Shown here: positions 53,401-64,000 of the stretch, piece by piece
Position numbering within the stretch: the stretch's first letter is position 1
Layout of the letters: every line of letters starts with the position of its first letter
DNA from: Reticulitermes speratus
Taxonomy: Eukaryota > Arthropoda > Insecta > Blattodea > Rhinotermitidae
Reading direction: 5' to 3'
DNA: 64,000 nucleotides
Assembly: GCA_021186555.1 (NCBI GenBank)
Contig: JAJKFL010000013.1
Coordinates: forward strand, 41,603,144 to 41,667,143
Position numbers and translations under genes: made by a program
The notes under the pieces: generated by a model
Told to the model about the DNA's origin: nothing
Databases searched by the model: none
Seen by the model: only the letters and a program-made list of their open reading frames with translations

Positions 53401-56400
53401 ATGGTGGTGAGGAGTGGGGGAATGGACCTGTGTATAGCCCACATTGCTGATGGTTAAAGTGGAGGAAACTGCTATCACCCTTCAGAACTCAGTCAGATAG
53501 CAGCCTGAGTGGGAGAAATGAGGTGGGGAAACCTGAAAGGACAAGGCCATTTGGAAGACCTAGATGTAGAAGAAGGACATTATTAAATGGACTGTAAATA
53601 AACAGATGAGGTTGTGGACTGGATTCTTGTGGCTCAGAATAGGGTCTTATGCAGATGGCAGTGAACCTCTGGCTTCCATGAAAGCTAGAAACTAACTGGG
53701 CAGCTGTTGGCTTATAAAGGACTAAGTTTCATGCAGTTAGGTTATGTTAGCTACTTTGAGTAATGTAAATAGTATGCTGATGGTTTAAAATCTTCTGTTG
53801 GAAGTCATTTTGTTTCTTGTTTGGTTCATTTTAACAAGCTGTTGTTATCACTTTTGTGGGATTATTTGAAGATACTTTCATGAATTTCATTTTAAGACAA
53901 AAGTATTCACTCATCCCTGCAACTGTCTTTCCAAACCCCTACCTTTGAATACTCCTGTAAGGTTATAATGACTGTTAAAAGAAAATCTGTATCTTCCAAA
54001 GACTCACATATTACCATAGAGGGGCATATAATTATTTACAGGTTGTAGTTATTAGAGAAATCTGAAGGAATATGAGAGGGTAATTTAAGTCAGTGACTTC
54101 ATGCCCTGAGCTGATAGAATACTAAATGGGTGATTTTATAGTATTCTAGTTGAGCTAGAAATTTAGGAGAAGATACCAGTAAAGTTTTTCTGTGATTTGT
54201 TTAGCAATGCATATCAACACACCTCCAGTTGCTGTGATCTCTCCATCATCCCAGACAGTGAAACTCCCAAACACTGGTGCCGTTCTGGATGGCTCCAGTA
54301 GTAGTGATGATGACAAAATTGTGAGTTGGCACTGGGAACTGCAACAGGGACCTCTAGGTTACCAGCCACATTTACAGGACACATCCACACTCCAACTTGA
54401 CAATCTAGTGATACCTGGAAACTACACTTTCAAGTGAGCAAAATTATGAAGAATGAAGTGAGGATGCCTTCTAGTAGCATGCTGTAATACAATGTGTAGT
54501 TGAAATTCATTAGTTGGCTCAGAATGCTGGTGAAACCAGAGTAGGTTAAACAAGGCATTCTGAGCAGAACTCGTGAAATGTAAGTCCTACATATATATTA
54601 ACCTTTTAAAGGCCTGCGTTCCCATAGGAAAACACCTGTAGAAGTTCACTATATATATTTAGGCAACAAGGAAATATACTGCATTTTTAGACATGCTGCC
54701 TAATATTTGTTTTATTTTCTACAAAATGCCATTTACTTCATAATTTTATCTTTTTCTCTTAAAATAATACTAATATTTTCATAAACCATGCACTAAAATT
54801 TAAATACCCACTCCAGCAGGATAAAGGTTAATGTTGTTATTGTTATTTCATTTTATTTTTGTGGAGAATTCACTACTTGTGTAAAGATTCTGTATACATT
54901 ATATTCATCAGCTGTAACCTGAAAGTTTCATGATGTCATGTTTGTTTTTTTGTGGATTTAGCAGCAACATTTCACAAAGTATGTAGGTGTGTTTATGATC
55001 TCTGCGGCAAATTTCACATGCCTTGCTGCAACAATTCATTCATTATAGCCATCAAATCACACACACACACATACACAGAAACAATGGCAATCTTATAAGC
55101 TGACTTTTTCCCTTTTTAGGGAAGAAAGTAGGCTAAAAAGGAGATTAGATATTGATTTAAGCAAACAAGTGGAAAGTGCTGTGTGCATCAGGTAAAAACA
55201 GGCTTGACAAGTCATCCTGTGTGTAGCAGAATAGGCATGTTCTATTCACTTGTATCACATCATCTGTTTGTTTCAGGTTGACTGTTGAGGATTCACACCA
55301 TGCAACTAACTCCACAACAGCCAACATAACAGTTCTGAAAGTAACAGACTACCCTCCTGAAGCCAATGCAGGGCAAGATATTATTATGTACCTTCCTCAC
55401 AACAGCCTGACACTAAGCGGAAATCTAAGTACAGATGACAGAGGTATTGCTAGCTGGGAGTGGACTAAAAGTCCGTCCGATCAGGATAAAGCTGTAGACA
55501 TGCAGGTAGTGTGCTGTTGTATCTTGAGTGAAATTCACAGTTTGTCATTGTTATCATTGCTTTTTATCATGACCATGATCACTATCACCATGTACATCTT
55601 TGTTTTTGCAGTTGTCACTTTGTATTATTATTTTTGCCCTTACCATTTCTTTGCACATTGTGTTCATTTGCATTTTTCTCCGTATTCTTCATGTTATCTC
55701 TCTGTCCCGCTTCACCATAGCTCTCCACCTCTCCTTTTATTCCCACATTTGAAGCTGTTCATACTATTCTGTTATTGTAATTTTACCTAACATCCATACC
55801 TTGCATGATTTGAGGTTTTAACACTGTTGATGAAAATAAGTCTTCTGGGAGGTGACACCATGCCAAATCCCAGAAGACTTTTATTTTATCCATACCACTC
55901 CTAATTTTAATTTTTACAATATTTTCCCCAAGCTGTTCTTCTCTCTAAGTCTTATTGCTTGTTCTCTCTTGCCTGGTTATATTTTGTGTTCTCTTAGTAC
56001 ATCTTTTATTATGTGATAAATGGTTGTAACAATGCAGAAGATTAGTAATCTCTTCATGTTTAATTATGTTGCATTTCTTCTAACAGAAGCATGTTATACA
56101 ATATGTCCATTCATTGTAGAACACCCGGACACCATATCTCCAACTATCAAACTTAGAGGAGGGAATGTACACATTCGTTCTGAAGGTTACTGACACCTCA
56201 GGGCAGTCTTCCTCCGCAGAGGTGCATGTCTTTGTGAAGCCACCCACAAACACGCCTCCAGTTGGTATGTGTTGAGCCACCCACATTTCCATTGACAAGC
56301 ATGTCTATGTTTTGGAAACAGCTGTTTAAAATAACCACTCATGTACTGTTACACATGCAGCTTTTGAGAATGGAGGGGCATTCAGTCATTTAGATTGACA

Positions 56401-59400
56401 TATTGTTGTGATATGTTTTTCATAAGTGTAAGGTACAAACATAAAACATGTGTGAAGATTTATGGGTACTGGGATGTAACACTGTGTATGGCAGAGAGGA
56501 ACCAATGTTTCAGAGGAGCCTGCTGCTTCCATCTTCAGGGCAGAAGAGTGGAGGTGGCAGGTCCTCTGAAAGTAAGCAAAACTACACAGCATCACATTCC
56601 AGAGGACAGTAATCTACACCCTTGTTAGCTGTACCAACTTTGGCCTTCTTGTTATGGAGACTAAAGATTGAATCAAGCTGTAATGCCACAAAGAAGAAGG
56701 CTGTGTTTTCTTACTGATTACAGCTAATGCTTATTTTACAGCAAATGCTGGGAAGGATGTTACTGTTTCTTTGCCTCAAACATGGGTCCTTCTGGATGGA
56801 TCTCAGAGTATTGATGATAATAAAATCACTGCCTGGAAGTGGGAGCAGCTGAGGTGAGAGGACATTTTAATATCATGTAGTTTCTACTCCCATCACAGGG
56901 TAATGAACTGAGCTGCCACTGAATGTCAATGCAATCAGTTACAACTCCTTCATTGTCAGTCTTAAAAAATACAATTTAATTGATGTTGCAAGTGTCATAC
57001 AGAATGATGTCTACAACTGCTATGAAGTATTTATATTTTCTGCTACTATTAGGGTATTTTCCATCTCTGTCACCAGGGCATAGTTATGTGCAGTAATCAA
57101 AGATAACAGAGACATTCAGTACTAAAGATGAAAGTAATGACTGCTGGAACTTATGATTTTTTACCAATGATATAATTTATTTTGGCACTGTAGAATATGA
57201 TGATACTGTTTTATTTCTGATTTTATTAATAGAGGCCCCAGTAAAGTGGTGTTTTCTGCCAGCAACAGTTCATGCACAAATGTGACTGAGCTGACAAAGG
57301 GAGAGTATGAGATCCAGCTGACCGTCACTGATGATAATCAGAACAATGCCAGTGACTCAGTTGTGGTCACTGTCACACAGAGTAAGTTTCTTGTTATGTT
57401 GTGTATGGATCAGTTTACAGATATTATACTTCTAAAGAAATAAGCTAAGACAAAGATAAGTGAGTGACCTGTCAGTTGAAGACATCAATAAGAAAACATC
57501 ATAGTTAAACCACTCTCACAAAATGAATTCGCGGTATGCTTCAAGGTCTGGAAGGCTTCTATGGAGTGGTGTGTAGCTTCCCATGCCAATTATTTCAAAG
57601 GGGATAACGTAGATATAATAATTTAATAAATGAAGTGCATTTTTGAAACTAGTCTCATTATTTAATAGCCATGCCAAGATTTAACCCAGCATGTTTGCTT
57701 ACTCATGTAGTATAATACCAGTGTTTTGTGATACAGTCAGCCATCTAAAGACAAAGTAGATCATATTCCTGAAATATCATGTACAATTAATCTCTCTCTC
57801 TCTCCTCTCTTTTTTTTTTTTTCTTCTTTTTTTTTGTGAGAGGGAGGTGAGCAGTGGATTTGACTCTAAACTGAGGAAAATCTTAAACAGAGGAAGATTA
57901 TTGACTTGGGATAATTGAAACTGAATGTTAAATAAGGGTAAGCGTGAACTGGAGAACATTAAATGGGGATTCCTCTGTATTTTGTATATAGCTCAGACAA
58001 CTGAGTGCTGAAAATAGTTGAGGATCTCACTGCAGTGCCTTTGGCATGTGACACTGTGTGGCATGATAGGTAGGTACCAGTGCTTTAGAGAAGCATGCTG
58101 CCTCCTTCAGGGTTTACTCCAAAGAAGGTGGCACATTCCTCCAAAATACTGTCCCTCAGTGGTATCTCCACCTTGTTGAAGGCATATTTGGCCAGGTGAG
58201 GGAGCTTGCATGCACCAGTGGACTTGAATGCAAAGCTGGTGGCAATCTAACTGCTGGTAGGGCCACCCAATCAAGGCAGGTGTTGTGGGAGGTGCCAGGC
58301 AGGGGTGGCTGTGGCCTGAAAATGGGCCAAAGCAGCGTAGAAGATGAAGAATCTAATACTACATGGTGTCACATCCAAGAAGACCATGATGTTTATTGAC
58401 TTTATAATTTTACAGACAAGAATGCGAAGCCAAAGGCAGATGCTGGAGGTGACCAAGCCATTGTTCTCCCAGTTAGTGTTGTTGTGTTAAATGGCTCTCG
58501 GTCAAGTGATGATCTTGGCATTGTGAAGTGGGAATGGATACGAGAGTCAAGTAGTCTTGCGCTTGGGCGAGTCATAGCTAACTCTGATAACTCGTCTGTG
58601 CTGATGGTAAGTTGTGGTCTCCTTCAAAGAACCTGTAATAAACTTAATTTTATTAACACATGGCTTGCTGAGATCATAGGTATTGATCCTAAACTGAGCA
58701 TAGGTTATTTTTGACAATTTATAAGCTTTTACAACATGGGAAATGGGGAGATGTTCTAGTATTACTGAGCTTATGTTCTTTCTCTGATTCTCAATACAGT
58801 ACAGGTACAATTGCTGTAAATAAATGAGTCATTCCATGACAAAGAAACAGAATAACCAAGCATACTAGTGTACTAGCTTCAAATCTCAGCCTGGAGACTG
58901 CTGTTCCAAGTAAAGATTTGTTGTGGTTTTCCTCAGTTTGTCCAGGCAAATATTTGGACAGGATGTAAATTATTTCACACCTATTCCTTCCATGTTGTTT
59001 CCAATTTATTATTGCCTAATCATCCTATCATTCAACACTATATAATCTGAGTTACTGAAAACATCAATAGTAAACCTAGAATAAATTAAATACCAGATAA
59101 TCATGGTCTTCAGCCTGAACTGCTTAGATTTCCATGAAACTTTTGGATGTGTAGACTTAGGGCAAGTCTTCCTTCAGTGGTGGGGCCTGTTATTTATTTA
59201 TTTATGGTTTGTTTAAGGATGCTGTGTGTAATATAAGGTGGTAGAATGAGTAATGAATAATGTGTAGAAAAGGGTGTGGAAGAAGATGATCATGGCATAA
59301 ATTGACATACTTCCAAGTTTTTCATAGATGGACTGAGACCATTCTCATTTGTGTACAGTTTATTTGAACCCAGCACCTCCTGAATACAAGGTAGAAGCAA

Positions 59401-62400
59401 TAAAGCATATGCCTATTGGCTGATTTGTAAATAGAGCACTGGTAGAGGTAACTAAAGCTGCTGGCTGAAAGAGTTGCTACAAGCCAGGATTTGAGAGAAT
59501 TGCAGTGACAAATGTCATGACTTGTACGCTTCAACCAGGATTGTTAGGGTAAATAAATGAGTTCATGCTGTACTTTGATTTATCTTAGGTAGGAGGTGAT
59601 ATTAATAAATCTTTAGTGATGGATCTTTGAAAGCAGTCATTTGAAGGTCTGAGATGGAAATATAAAGATAATATTGAATTGGATTATGGAAAAGTCATGA
59701 GGATGTACATTAGACAAGCAATTTGTGGGTTTGGTATCAGCAATATTGAATCTAATCAAATAAAGTTTTACAAACTGATGACTGCACTGTGATGTGGCTG
59801 AAAAACTTGGGCATTTACAAAGGGAGATATTTCATGAGCATAAGCAGCCAAAAATAAATTTCTGTAATTTCTTATTGGATGTGGATTAATAGAGTACAAA
59901 GGCATTGAACATATCAGGTGAGAATGAAACATTGTTTCCACATATGACAAAATGGAATATGAACCAGTTAGTAATGTAGCTATGTAAATGCTGAGTTATA
60001 TTAAATGCACACTCCTTTTACTCTGTAGATGAATTTCTTAAGAGTACTGTTAACCTATAATACTGACGTCTAAGACTGCACATAGAATGTTTAAAGCATT
60101 TTGCAATGTACATTTTTGTATGATTTTGTATGTTATGACTTATTGCACATCCTCTTGTCTTGTGACAAAATTATGGATCCATGGAATTTATATATGTATG
60201 TATGGATGGAAGAATAGATGCCAAATAAGATGGCTGTAACAATACTAGACATTTTCATGACCTCTGGATCCAGAGAGGTCAGTATGAGTATTTTTCATGC
60301 ACACAGCTAGTGCAATTCTAAATTCTGTGTGTCTGGATAAATAGCAAGGGTGACACTGCTAACAGATATCCTTCCTTAGCTCACAGATGTAGTCCCTGGC
60401 CGCTATGTCTTCCGTCTGCGTGTTACTGATGAGCAGGGTGTGACAGACGAGGACACTGTCTCTGTCATTGTCAAACATGGTAAGCAATACAAGAAGCTGT
60501 CGGCATTTATCAAGACGTGACAGCTGGCCTTAGATATCTGAGATGACAACTTCATCAAGATGAAGCTTTCACCATGGACTAATAACTTTTTGTTTGAATT
60601 GATATTGCTGTAATGGAGTACTTCAAATTACATTATACTCTAAATGTGTAATGACATATAGCAATATTACAGAGCCAGGATAGCATAGTCTTTTAATGAC
60701 TAGGCTGTGGGCTGTACAATGGATGAATGGGTGGTTTGATTCCCAGCAGACGTAGGAGATTTTTCTCTTATCCCAAGCATCCAGACTGGCTCTGGGGCCC
60801 ACACAGCCTCTTGTTCAGTGGGTACTAGGGCGACTTTTCTGGTGGTAAAGTGGCCAGCACGTGAAGCTGACCAGTTAACCTCCATCTAGTGCCTAGGTTA
60901 AGAATGAGGTGGTATGATTAAGTGTAGCATTTGATGATGGGTGTTACTGACTGTACTTGTGTTCTTACTGTATTTACAGGAAATCTTTGTACATAGTACT
61001 CACTGAAGGAAATAAGAAACATGCACGAATTTTGTTAAAAAAAAGCCTCAGAAGAAGACCCACTTTTAAGAGTCCTCCATGTAACAGAAATAATAATATT
61101 AAAAAAAATGTCAGATAAATATAATGTGAAGATGTGAACTGGACTGATCTTACACTGGTCAAGGTTCATTTATGATTTTTGTAGCACGTTTGTCATGATT
61201 ATCCTGTCATTCCAGTAGATACTGGGGTAGCATATTGAAATATTCATAACTACCAAACAAGTGAGGAAATATTTACATAGCAGTATAATATTAAAATGGG
61301 CTGTGGGGAATAGTGATTTAGTATAAATTGGATTGATGTGGTTCAGACTGTGGGCCAATGGTAGGTTGATTTGTCATTGGAGTCTGTAAAATTGTCAGAC
61401 CCTTACATACTGCAGACAGAGCTCACTCAAAATCATTCTGTATGTACCTGTTTATGTTGTTACGTACCACATCTAGGTAGTTGCATCATATGTCTGGTTC
61501 ACAGATCCACATTTGAACCATCTGGTTGAACTAACACTAAACATAGAGGGCCATATGCTGACAAAGGCCCAGGAATCTTCTCTTGAAATGAAGCTGTCAT
61601 TGCTGCTACGTGATGAAGCAGAAATACATGTGCGTGAACTGCGCACAGAAGATCGCACAGGCAGGGCTGTTATTGTGTTCTATGTGGAACAGAGAAATGG
61701 CAAAGGTATATTGCCAGGTCCAGTTGTTGTTGCAAGACTGAAGGAGAAGCTGATGCAAGACTCGGTCTGCTGGAGTTGTCGGTGGCCAACATCCAAACTG
61801 CTGTGTGCCAAAACAACTGCTCAGGTGTGTAGAATAAAGGAGAGGTGAGATCACTCAGCATTCAGAACTTCCCTGTAACACAAAGGAAGTATTACAGAAG
61901 TTACAGTATGAAGCATTTTGGTATTTAAAATAGGGGATTTATGTCCATAGTCCAGTCAAAGTGACCAAGCAACTGGGATTTTATTTACAATGGAAGTTTA
62001 AATAAATTTTTCTGTTTGCCACAATGATCGGGCAAGGTATTGTACCCACACAACATCATATCCAAAGGTGTTAAATGGAGTGATAACTCTATTCAAATGT
62101 GAAGCTGACATGTAGAATGTGTGAAATGCCCTGAATGCCATAGTTTGCATATGTGAGAAATTTTTTACATTATGTCCCTTTTTCTTGTATTGTACAACAG
62201 ATCAAATTCCCATAGAATTTCTTCCCAGTGTTTTGCAATAAATGTTTCTGTGGTTTTTATAAGCACAGAAATGAGGGCAATATTCTTGAATCACATAAGT
62301 AAATACGGTATTTGTGTTGTGAATGTGGTACTGTGGATTATGTCAAACAGGTCATGGTGTCTGCGACCAGGTAACTCGGCAGTGCCTCTGTGAAGCATTC

Positions 62401-63638
62401 TGGATGCAGAACCTCATCATGAAGCACCTTGGGAGTGGTGACTCTAACTGTGGTAAGTGTCCTGTCATGTAGCAAGCTGCTGGGAATGGTAGTGACCTGA
62501 TGGGCATATCTAGAAAAGTGATTATGTACTTATTACTGGTGTGACAATAAACCAGTGTAACTATGCGCAAGTCAATTCCACTTTAAAACAAGACTCTCTA
62601 CAAGACCTGTTTGAAGGTATCTGATGTACAAGTATAACCCTCCATATGCGGAAGGAACACCCATACAGAGGTACATACTAATATGAAATAATAAATTAAA
62701 AATTAACAACAGTGTATCACACATAGTGTGTTTTAATTTCATAGTACTGTTAGGCATTCTTTGTATGTATGTGTGTCGTGCATATTATAACATGAAACAC
62801 CATTTTTGTCTTTTCTGTAATTTTCTGTCCATTGATATCAGTCCATCATGTCTTTCAAATTCTATCTGTACCCTCTTTGATATTTTGATGATGTATGGGG
62901 ATACAGAGGATAATGACAGAATGAACAGCTTGGCCGGCCAAATACTGAACTGAACTTCATGACTGTGCATACACAGAACAGCTGGAAGTGTAAGTTACTG
63001 TATGGTCAGCTGGGTCCCTGTAAAAATACCAGAGTGGCCTGTGAACCAAATATGGTATAAGAATCAGTGCTATTTGTTGTAAGAGTGATGAATAGTTTGA
63101 GTATGGATTCTGTTGCAGACTGGAGCATACTGTATGTTGTGATTGTGCTGTTCATCAGCGTTCTCTTGGTGGTTGGTTGCGGCTGGGGAGTTGTGTCTCT
63201 GTTCCAGCATGCCTGCACACGTCGGCCACACAAGCGTCAGCGTTACTCACTCCTGGATGAAGGTGAGGATGATGCTATGATCCCCAGAGGTAAGGCTCCA
63301 CTTCAGTCCTGTTCATGCAGTCTGTAGTCATGTCATGTCTTCGTATGTGGTACTTGAATTGAAAGTGGTTGATTTCTGTTTTATTCTCTCATGTTCTTCA
63401 GTCAGAAAATAATACCATTTTCAGATATGAACATGCACCAGTTAATTTATCTAATGCTAATGAGTTATTTTCTTTGAAATCCGCAGCATCACATGGAAAA
63501 ATGATGCTGTCACAATCTGATTCAGACTCAGATGTCTTGTTTGAGAGCCGGAAGTGCAGGCAGAATGGAGATGCCAGGAATGGACATGGGAAAATCCGCA
63601 ACGGTTTTGTAAAGCCAGGACGTCGGATCAAAACATGA
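47440..63638 (+). CDS. KIAA0319L: KIAA0319-like PKD-domain transmembrane protein, 17 coding exons, one frame break
   Basis: Type I membrane glycoprotein family associated in vertebrates with membrane trafficking. Exons: 47440-47727 (exon begins 47419), 47819-47970, 48121-48293, 50934-51022, 52183-52348 (or from 52129), 52461-52649, 54205-54433, 55277-55505, 56120-56264, 56742-56853, 57233-57381, 58416-58606, 60380-60479, 61505-61824, 62351-62452, 63119-63289, 63487-63638. Predicted length is 985 residues (1003 with the longer exon). Order: signal peptide (LCFLLWVCLLSMCLG), MANSC-type Cys-rich domain (CITSCCEEEVCN), a small Cys-rich module, and about five PKD domains with repeated S.DD..I..W.W motifs. 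Then come a juxtamembrane domain with CSGHGVCD/CLC, a transmembrane helix (about 880-903) and a Ser/Asp-rich tail. In the exon starting 61505 one base is missing near 61764-61767: the frame continues as VANIQTAVCQNNC only after adding a base, which also restores the phase-1 exit. All other phases agree. Confidence 0.93.
48303..48462. repeat. 82-nt tandem duplication
   Basis: Two adjacent units (48303-48384, 48385-48462) share GAGTGAAGTTATGGTAC and TTTTTTTGACATGAAAATAG with a handful of differences. They begin about 10 bases after the donor of the KIAA0319L exon 48121-48293. Confidence 0.85.
48600..49490 (-). mobile_element. Tc1/mariner-type (DDE) transposase remnant
   Basis: A minus-strand frame at 49198-48866 encodes ILFSDEAWFHFSGYVNSQN, HWPAENP and VPLHDIKFGV. 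Downstream in another frame the sequence reads GLWPPHLPDLNT...FYLWG, the third-acid region of the same transposase type. Frame changes and stops make it inactive. It lies in the KIAA0319L intron after exon 48121-48293, antisense. A Penelope-like element sits immediately beyond its 5' side. Confidence 0.75.
49501..50170 (-). mobile_element. Short Penelope-like element with inverted terminal repeats and GIY-YIG-type frame
   Basis: The ends 49501-49646 and 49999-50144 are inverted copies of about 146 nt. Between them, a minus-strand frame without ATG (about 49989-49700) reads KRTIKTRRKEHIRHLRLG, ALETGHKIDFNNT, and IIKEAIEIKLHP...NFNRDGGF, the C-terminal endonuclease region of Penelope-like retroelements. 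The reverse transcriptase is missing. A 12-nt direct repeat CTGACAGTCCAT flanks the unit (49490-49501 and 50171-50182), and about 26 extra bases follow the right arm, the asymmetry seen in Penelope ends. Both arms contain a hammerhead-like core. Confidence 0.82.
50055..50110 (+). ncRNA. Hammerhead-ribozyme-like motif in Penelope terminal repeat
   Basis: CTGAGGA (50063-50069) is followed by stem II GGGAC/GTCCC (50072-50076 with 50084-50088), GAAAC (50089-50093) and GTA (50097-50099). This gives the CUGANGA, helix II, GAAAC, short helix III, GUH order. Helix I (GTTTT...CAAAC) is imperfect, and one extra T lies between CUGANGA and helix II. The mirror copy in the left arm (about 49535-49590, minus) has a mutated helix II. 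Confidence 0.5.
51140..51260 (-). mobile_element. SINE fragment (3' part)
   Basis: GGAGCTTTACCTCCATTCTCC and the tail GTACTTAAGTACAAGG on the minus strand match the SINE 3' half. Confidence 0.45.
51570..51850 (+). mobile_element. SINE copy
   Basis: Head GACTAGGCTATGGGCTGGGC with a decayed B box (GGTTCTAATCTCC), body CTCCTATTCAATGGGTACTGG, GTGGAGCTATACCTCCACTC and GGGGCAACTTTA. In a KIAA0319L intron, sense. Confidence 0.65.
51951..52125. mobile_element. pogo/Tigger-type MITE next to a KIAA0319L exon
   Basis: 175 bp with ends CAGTAAAGCCCCAGTTTTAC and inverted GTAAAATTGGGGGTTTTACTT, TA at 51949-51950 and 52126-52127. Its right end plus the TA duplication forms TTTTACTTTAG, a usable acceptor directly before the open stretch that leads into the exon at 52183. 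Confidence 0.7.
52816..52849 (+). repeat. (GTAT)n microsatellite
   Basis: About six GTAT units (TATGTATGTATG...) in a KIAA0319L intron. Confidence 0.8.
53080..53755 (+). mobile_element. RTE-type LINE 3' fragment
   Basis: A diverged copy of the 14.7-16.6 kb family: TAATTTTACATGTTGTTGTATG, GATCAAGTCAAGAAGGATGA and GCAGTGAACCTCTGG align to the C-terminal coding and 3' UTR parts. It ends near AGTTAGGTTATGTTAG, a degraded TTAG tail. In a KIAA0319L intron, sense orientation. Confidence 0.65.
55838..55882. mobile_element. Minimal palindromic MITE copy
   Basis: AAGTCTTCTGGGAGGTGAC and the inverted CAAATCCCAGAAGACTT lie back to back with almost no interior, an internally deleted member of the same family. 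In a KIAA0319L intron. Confidence 0.6.
56465..56612. mobile_element. Palindromic MITE, CTTCTGGGATG family
   Basis: GGGATGTAACACTGTGTATGG at the left and CTACACAGCATCACATTCC at the right are inverted copies; the interior carries GCTTCCATCTTCAGG as in other members. In a KIAA0319L intron. Confidence 0.6.
57788..57846 (+). repeat. (CT)n/(T)n pyrimidine tract
   Basis: CTCTCTCTCTCCTCTC runs into long T tracts and then GAGAGGGAGG. Low-complexity intron sequence of KIAA0319L. Confidence 0.75.
58040..58390. mobile_element. Palindromic MITE, CTTCTGGGATG family, enlarged copy
   Basis: GGCATGTGACACTGTGTGGC at the left and ACTACATGGTGTCACATCCA at the right define the ends; the interior is longer than in other copies. 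It ends about 25 bases before the KIAA0319L exon at 58416. Confidence 0.55.
60100..60215 (+). mobile_element. LINE 3' tail (same family as 10.1-11.3 kb)
   Basis: The 3' UTR block around ACAAAATTATGGATCCATGG and the following TATG-rich tail match the 3' end of the LINE at 10146-11312. Only this end is recognisable; sequence from 59580 on may be its decayed body. Confidence 0.45.
60670..60930 (+). mobile_element. SINE copy with B box
   Basis: Head AGCCAGGATAGCATAGTC and GACTAGGCTGTGGGC, B box GGTTTGATTCC, body GCTCTGGGGCCCACACAGCC and GTGAAGCTGACC. In a KIAA0319L intron. Confidence 0.65.
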
Positions 63639-64000
63639 AGCATTTCAGTGAATTATGTATAATGCGTCACCAGAATGAAAAGGACAGAAGCACTTCATTT
63701 GAAGATCAGAGGCTACATCAGGAACTTGTACGATTGTGTCCAGTACACAAAACTGGGGTATTGTGTGGAAAGTATAGCCTCTGTGGTTATATTATTTTTA
63801 TTGTTAGAATTACACAATACAAAGTTTGCTACTGGCTCATATTTGTATTTTATTATCATTGTAATTTTACGTGCTAATGAAACGTTCGATCGTCTGTGTA
63901 CCTTACATTATGCAGATGCAAATTTGATACACATAAAGGACTGCCCATATTGGAACTTTAAATCTTTATTGAGGAATGTGATAAGACAGAACAACAAAAA
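63639..64000 (+). other. KIAA0319L 3' UTR / window end
   Basis: Sequence after the TGA at 63636-63638 runs AT-rich to the window edge. I see no canonical AATAAA that clearly ends the transcript. Open frames here are not supported as genes. Confidence 0.4.

Noticed and set aside
55278..55790. 170-codon plus frame read through as one exon
   Set aside because: Only 55277-55505 is coding; after the donor at 55506 the frame runs into pyrimidine-rich intron sequence giving Leu/Phe/Ser-rich nonsense.

Overview
The window is nuclear DNA from an animal, most likely a hemimetabolous insect of the cockroach/termite type. The genes are split into many short exons by long AT-rich introns, the proteins are closest to insect orthologues I recognise, and the introns are full of LINE, SINE, Penelope-like and DNA-transposon debris. 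The insect placement is confident. The Blattodea placement is an inference from how familiar the repeat families look.

Four protein-coding genes occupy almost the whole window as two head-to-head pairs. (1) NKAP, minus strand, 1066-8962, 5 coding exons. (2) NMD3, plus strand, 9417-22505, 11 coding exons and a fully intact 505-residue protein. (3) Tace (ADAM17), minus strand, 26735-46698, 12 exon positions, one of which exists in two versions. (4) A KIAA0319-like PKD-domain membrane protein, plus strand, 47440-63638, 17 coding exons. NKAP/NMD3 share a ~450-bp intergenic promoter interval and Tace/KIAA0319L share a ~740-bp one. NMD3 and Tace converge on a ~4.2-kb repeat-rich spacer (22506-26734).

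The standout gene feature is in Tace. Two alternative exons (38160-38307 and 32638-32776) encode the same piece of the metalloprotease domain, including the strand that lines the substrate cleft. They have the same entry and exit phases, so only a transcript with exactly one of them stays in frame: a candidate mutually exclusive substrate-specificity switch.

The standout non-coding feature is a set of dispersed repeats with hammerhead-ribozyme-like cores (CUGANGA, stem, GAAAC, GUH, closing helix I). Helix I base pairs differ compensatorily between copies. One copy sits in the inverted terminal repeats of a short Penelope-like element with a GIY-YIG-type reading frame and a 12-bp target-site duplication.

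Five small indels (mostly in homopolymers or a dinucleotide run) break the otherwise perfect frames of NKAP (2), Tace (2) and KIAA0319L (1). They look like assembly errors rather than pseudogenisation, because splice phases add up exactly once each is allowed for. I saw no rRNA, tRNA, CRISPR or bacterial-type features. The genes are housekeeping or signalling genes without an obvious shared pathway: RNA processing (NKAP), 60S ribosome export (NMD3), ectodomain shedding (Tace) and a membrane-trafficking glycoprotein (KIAA0319L).
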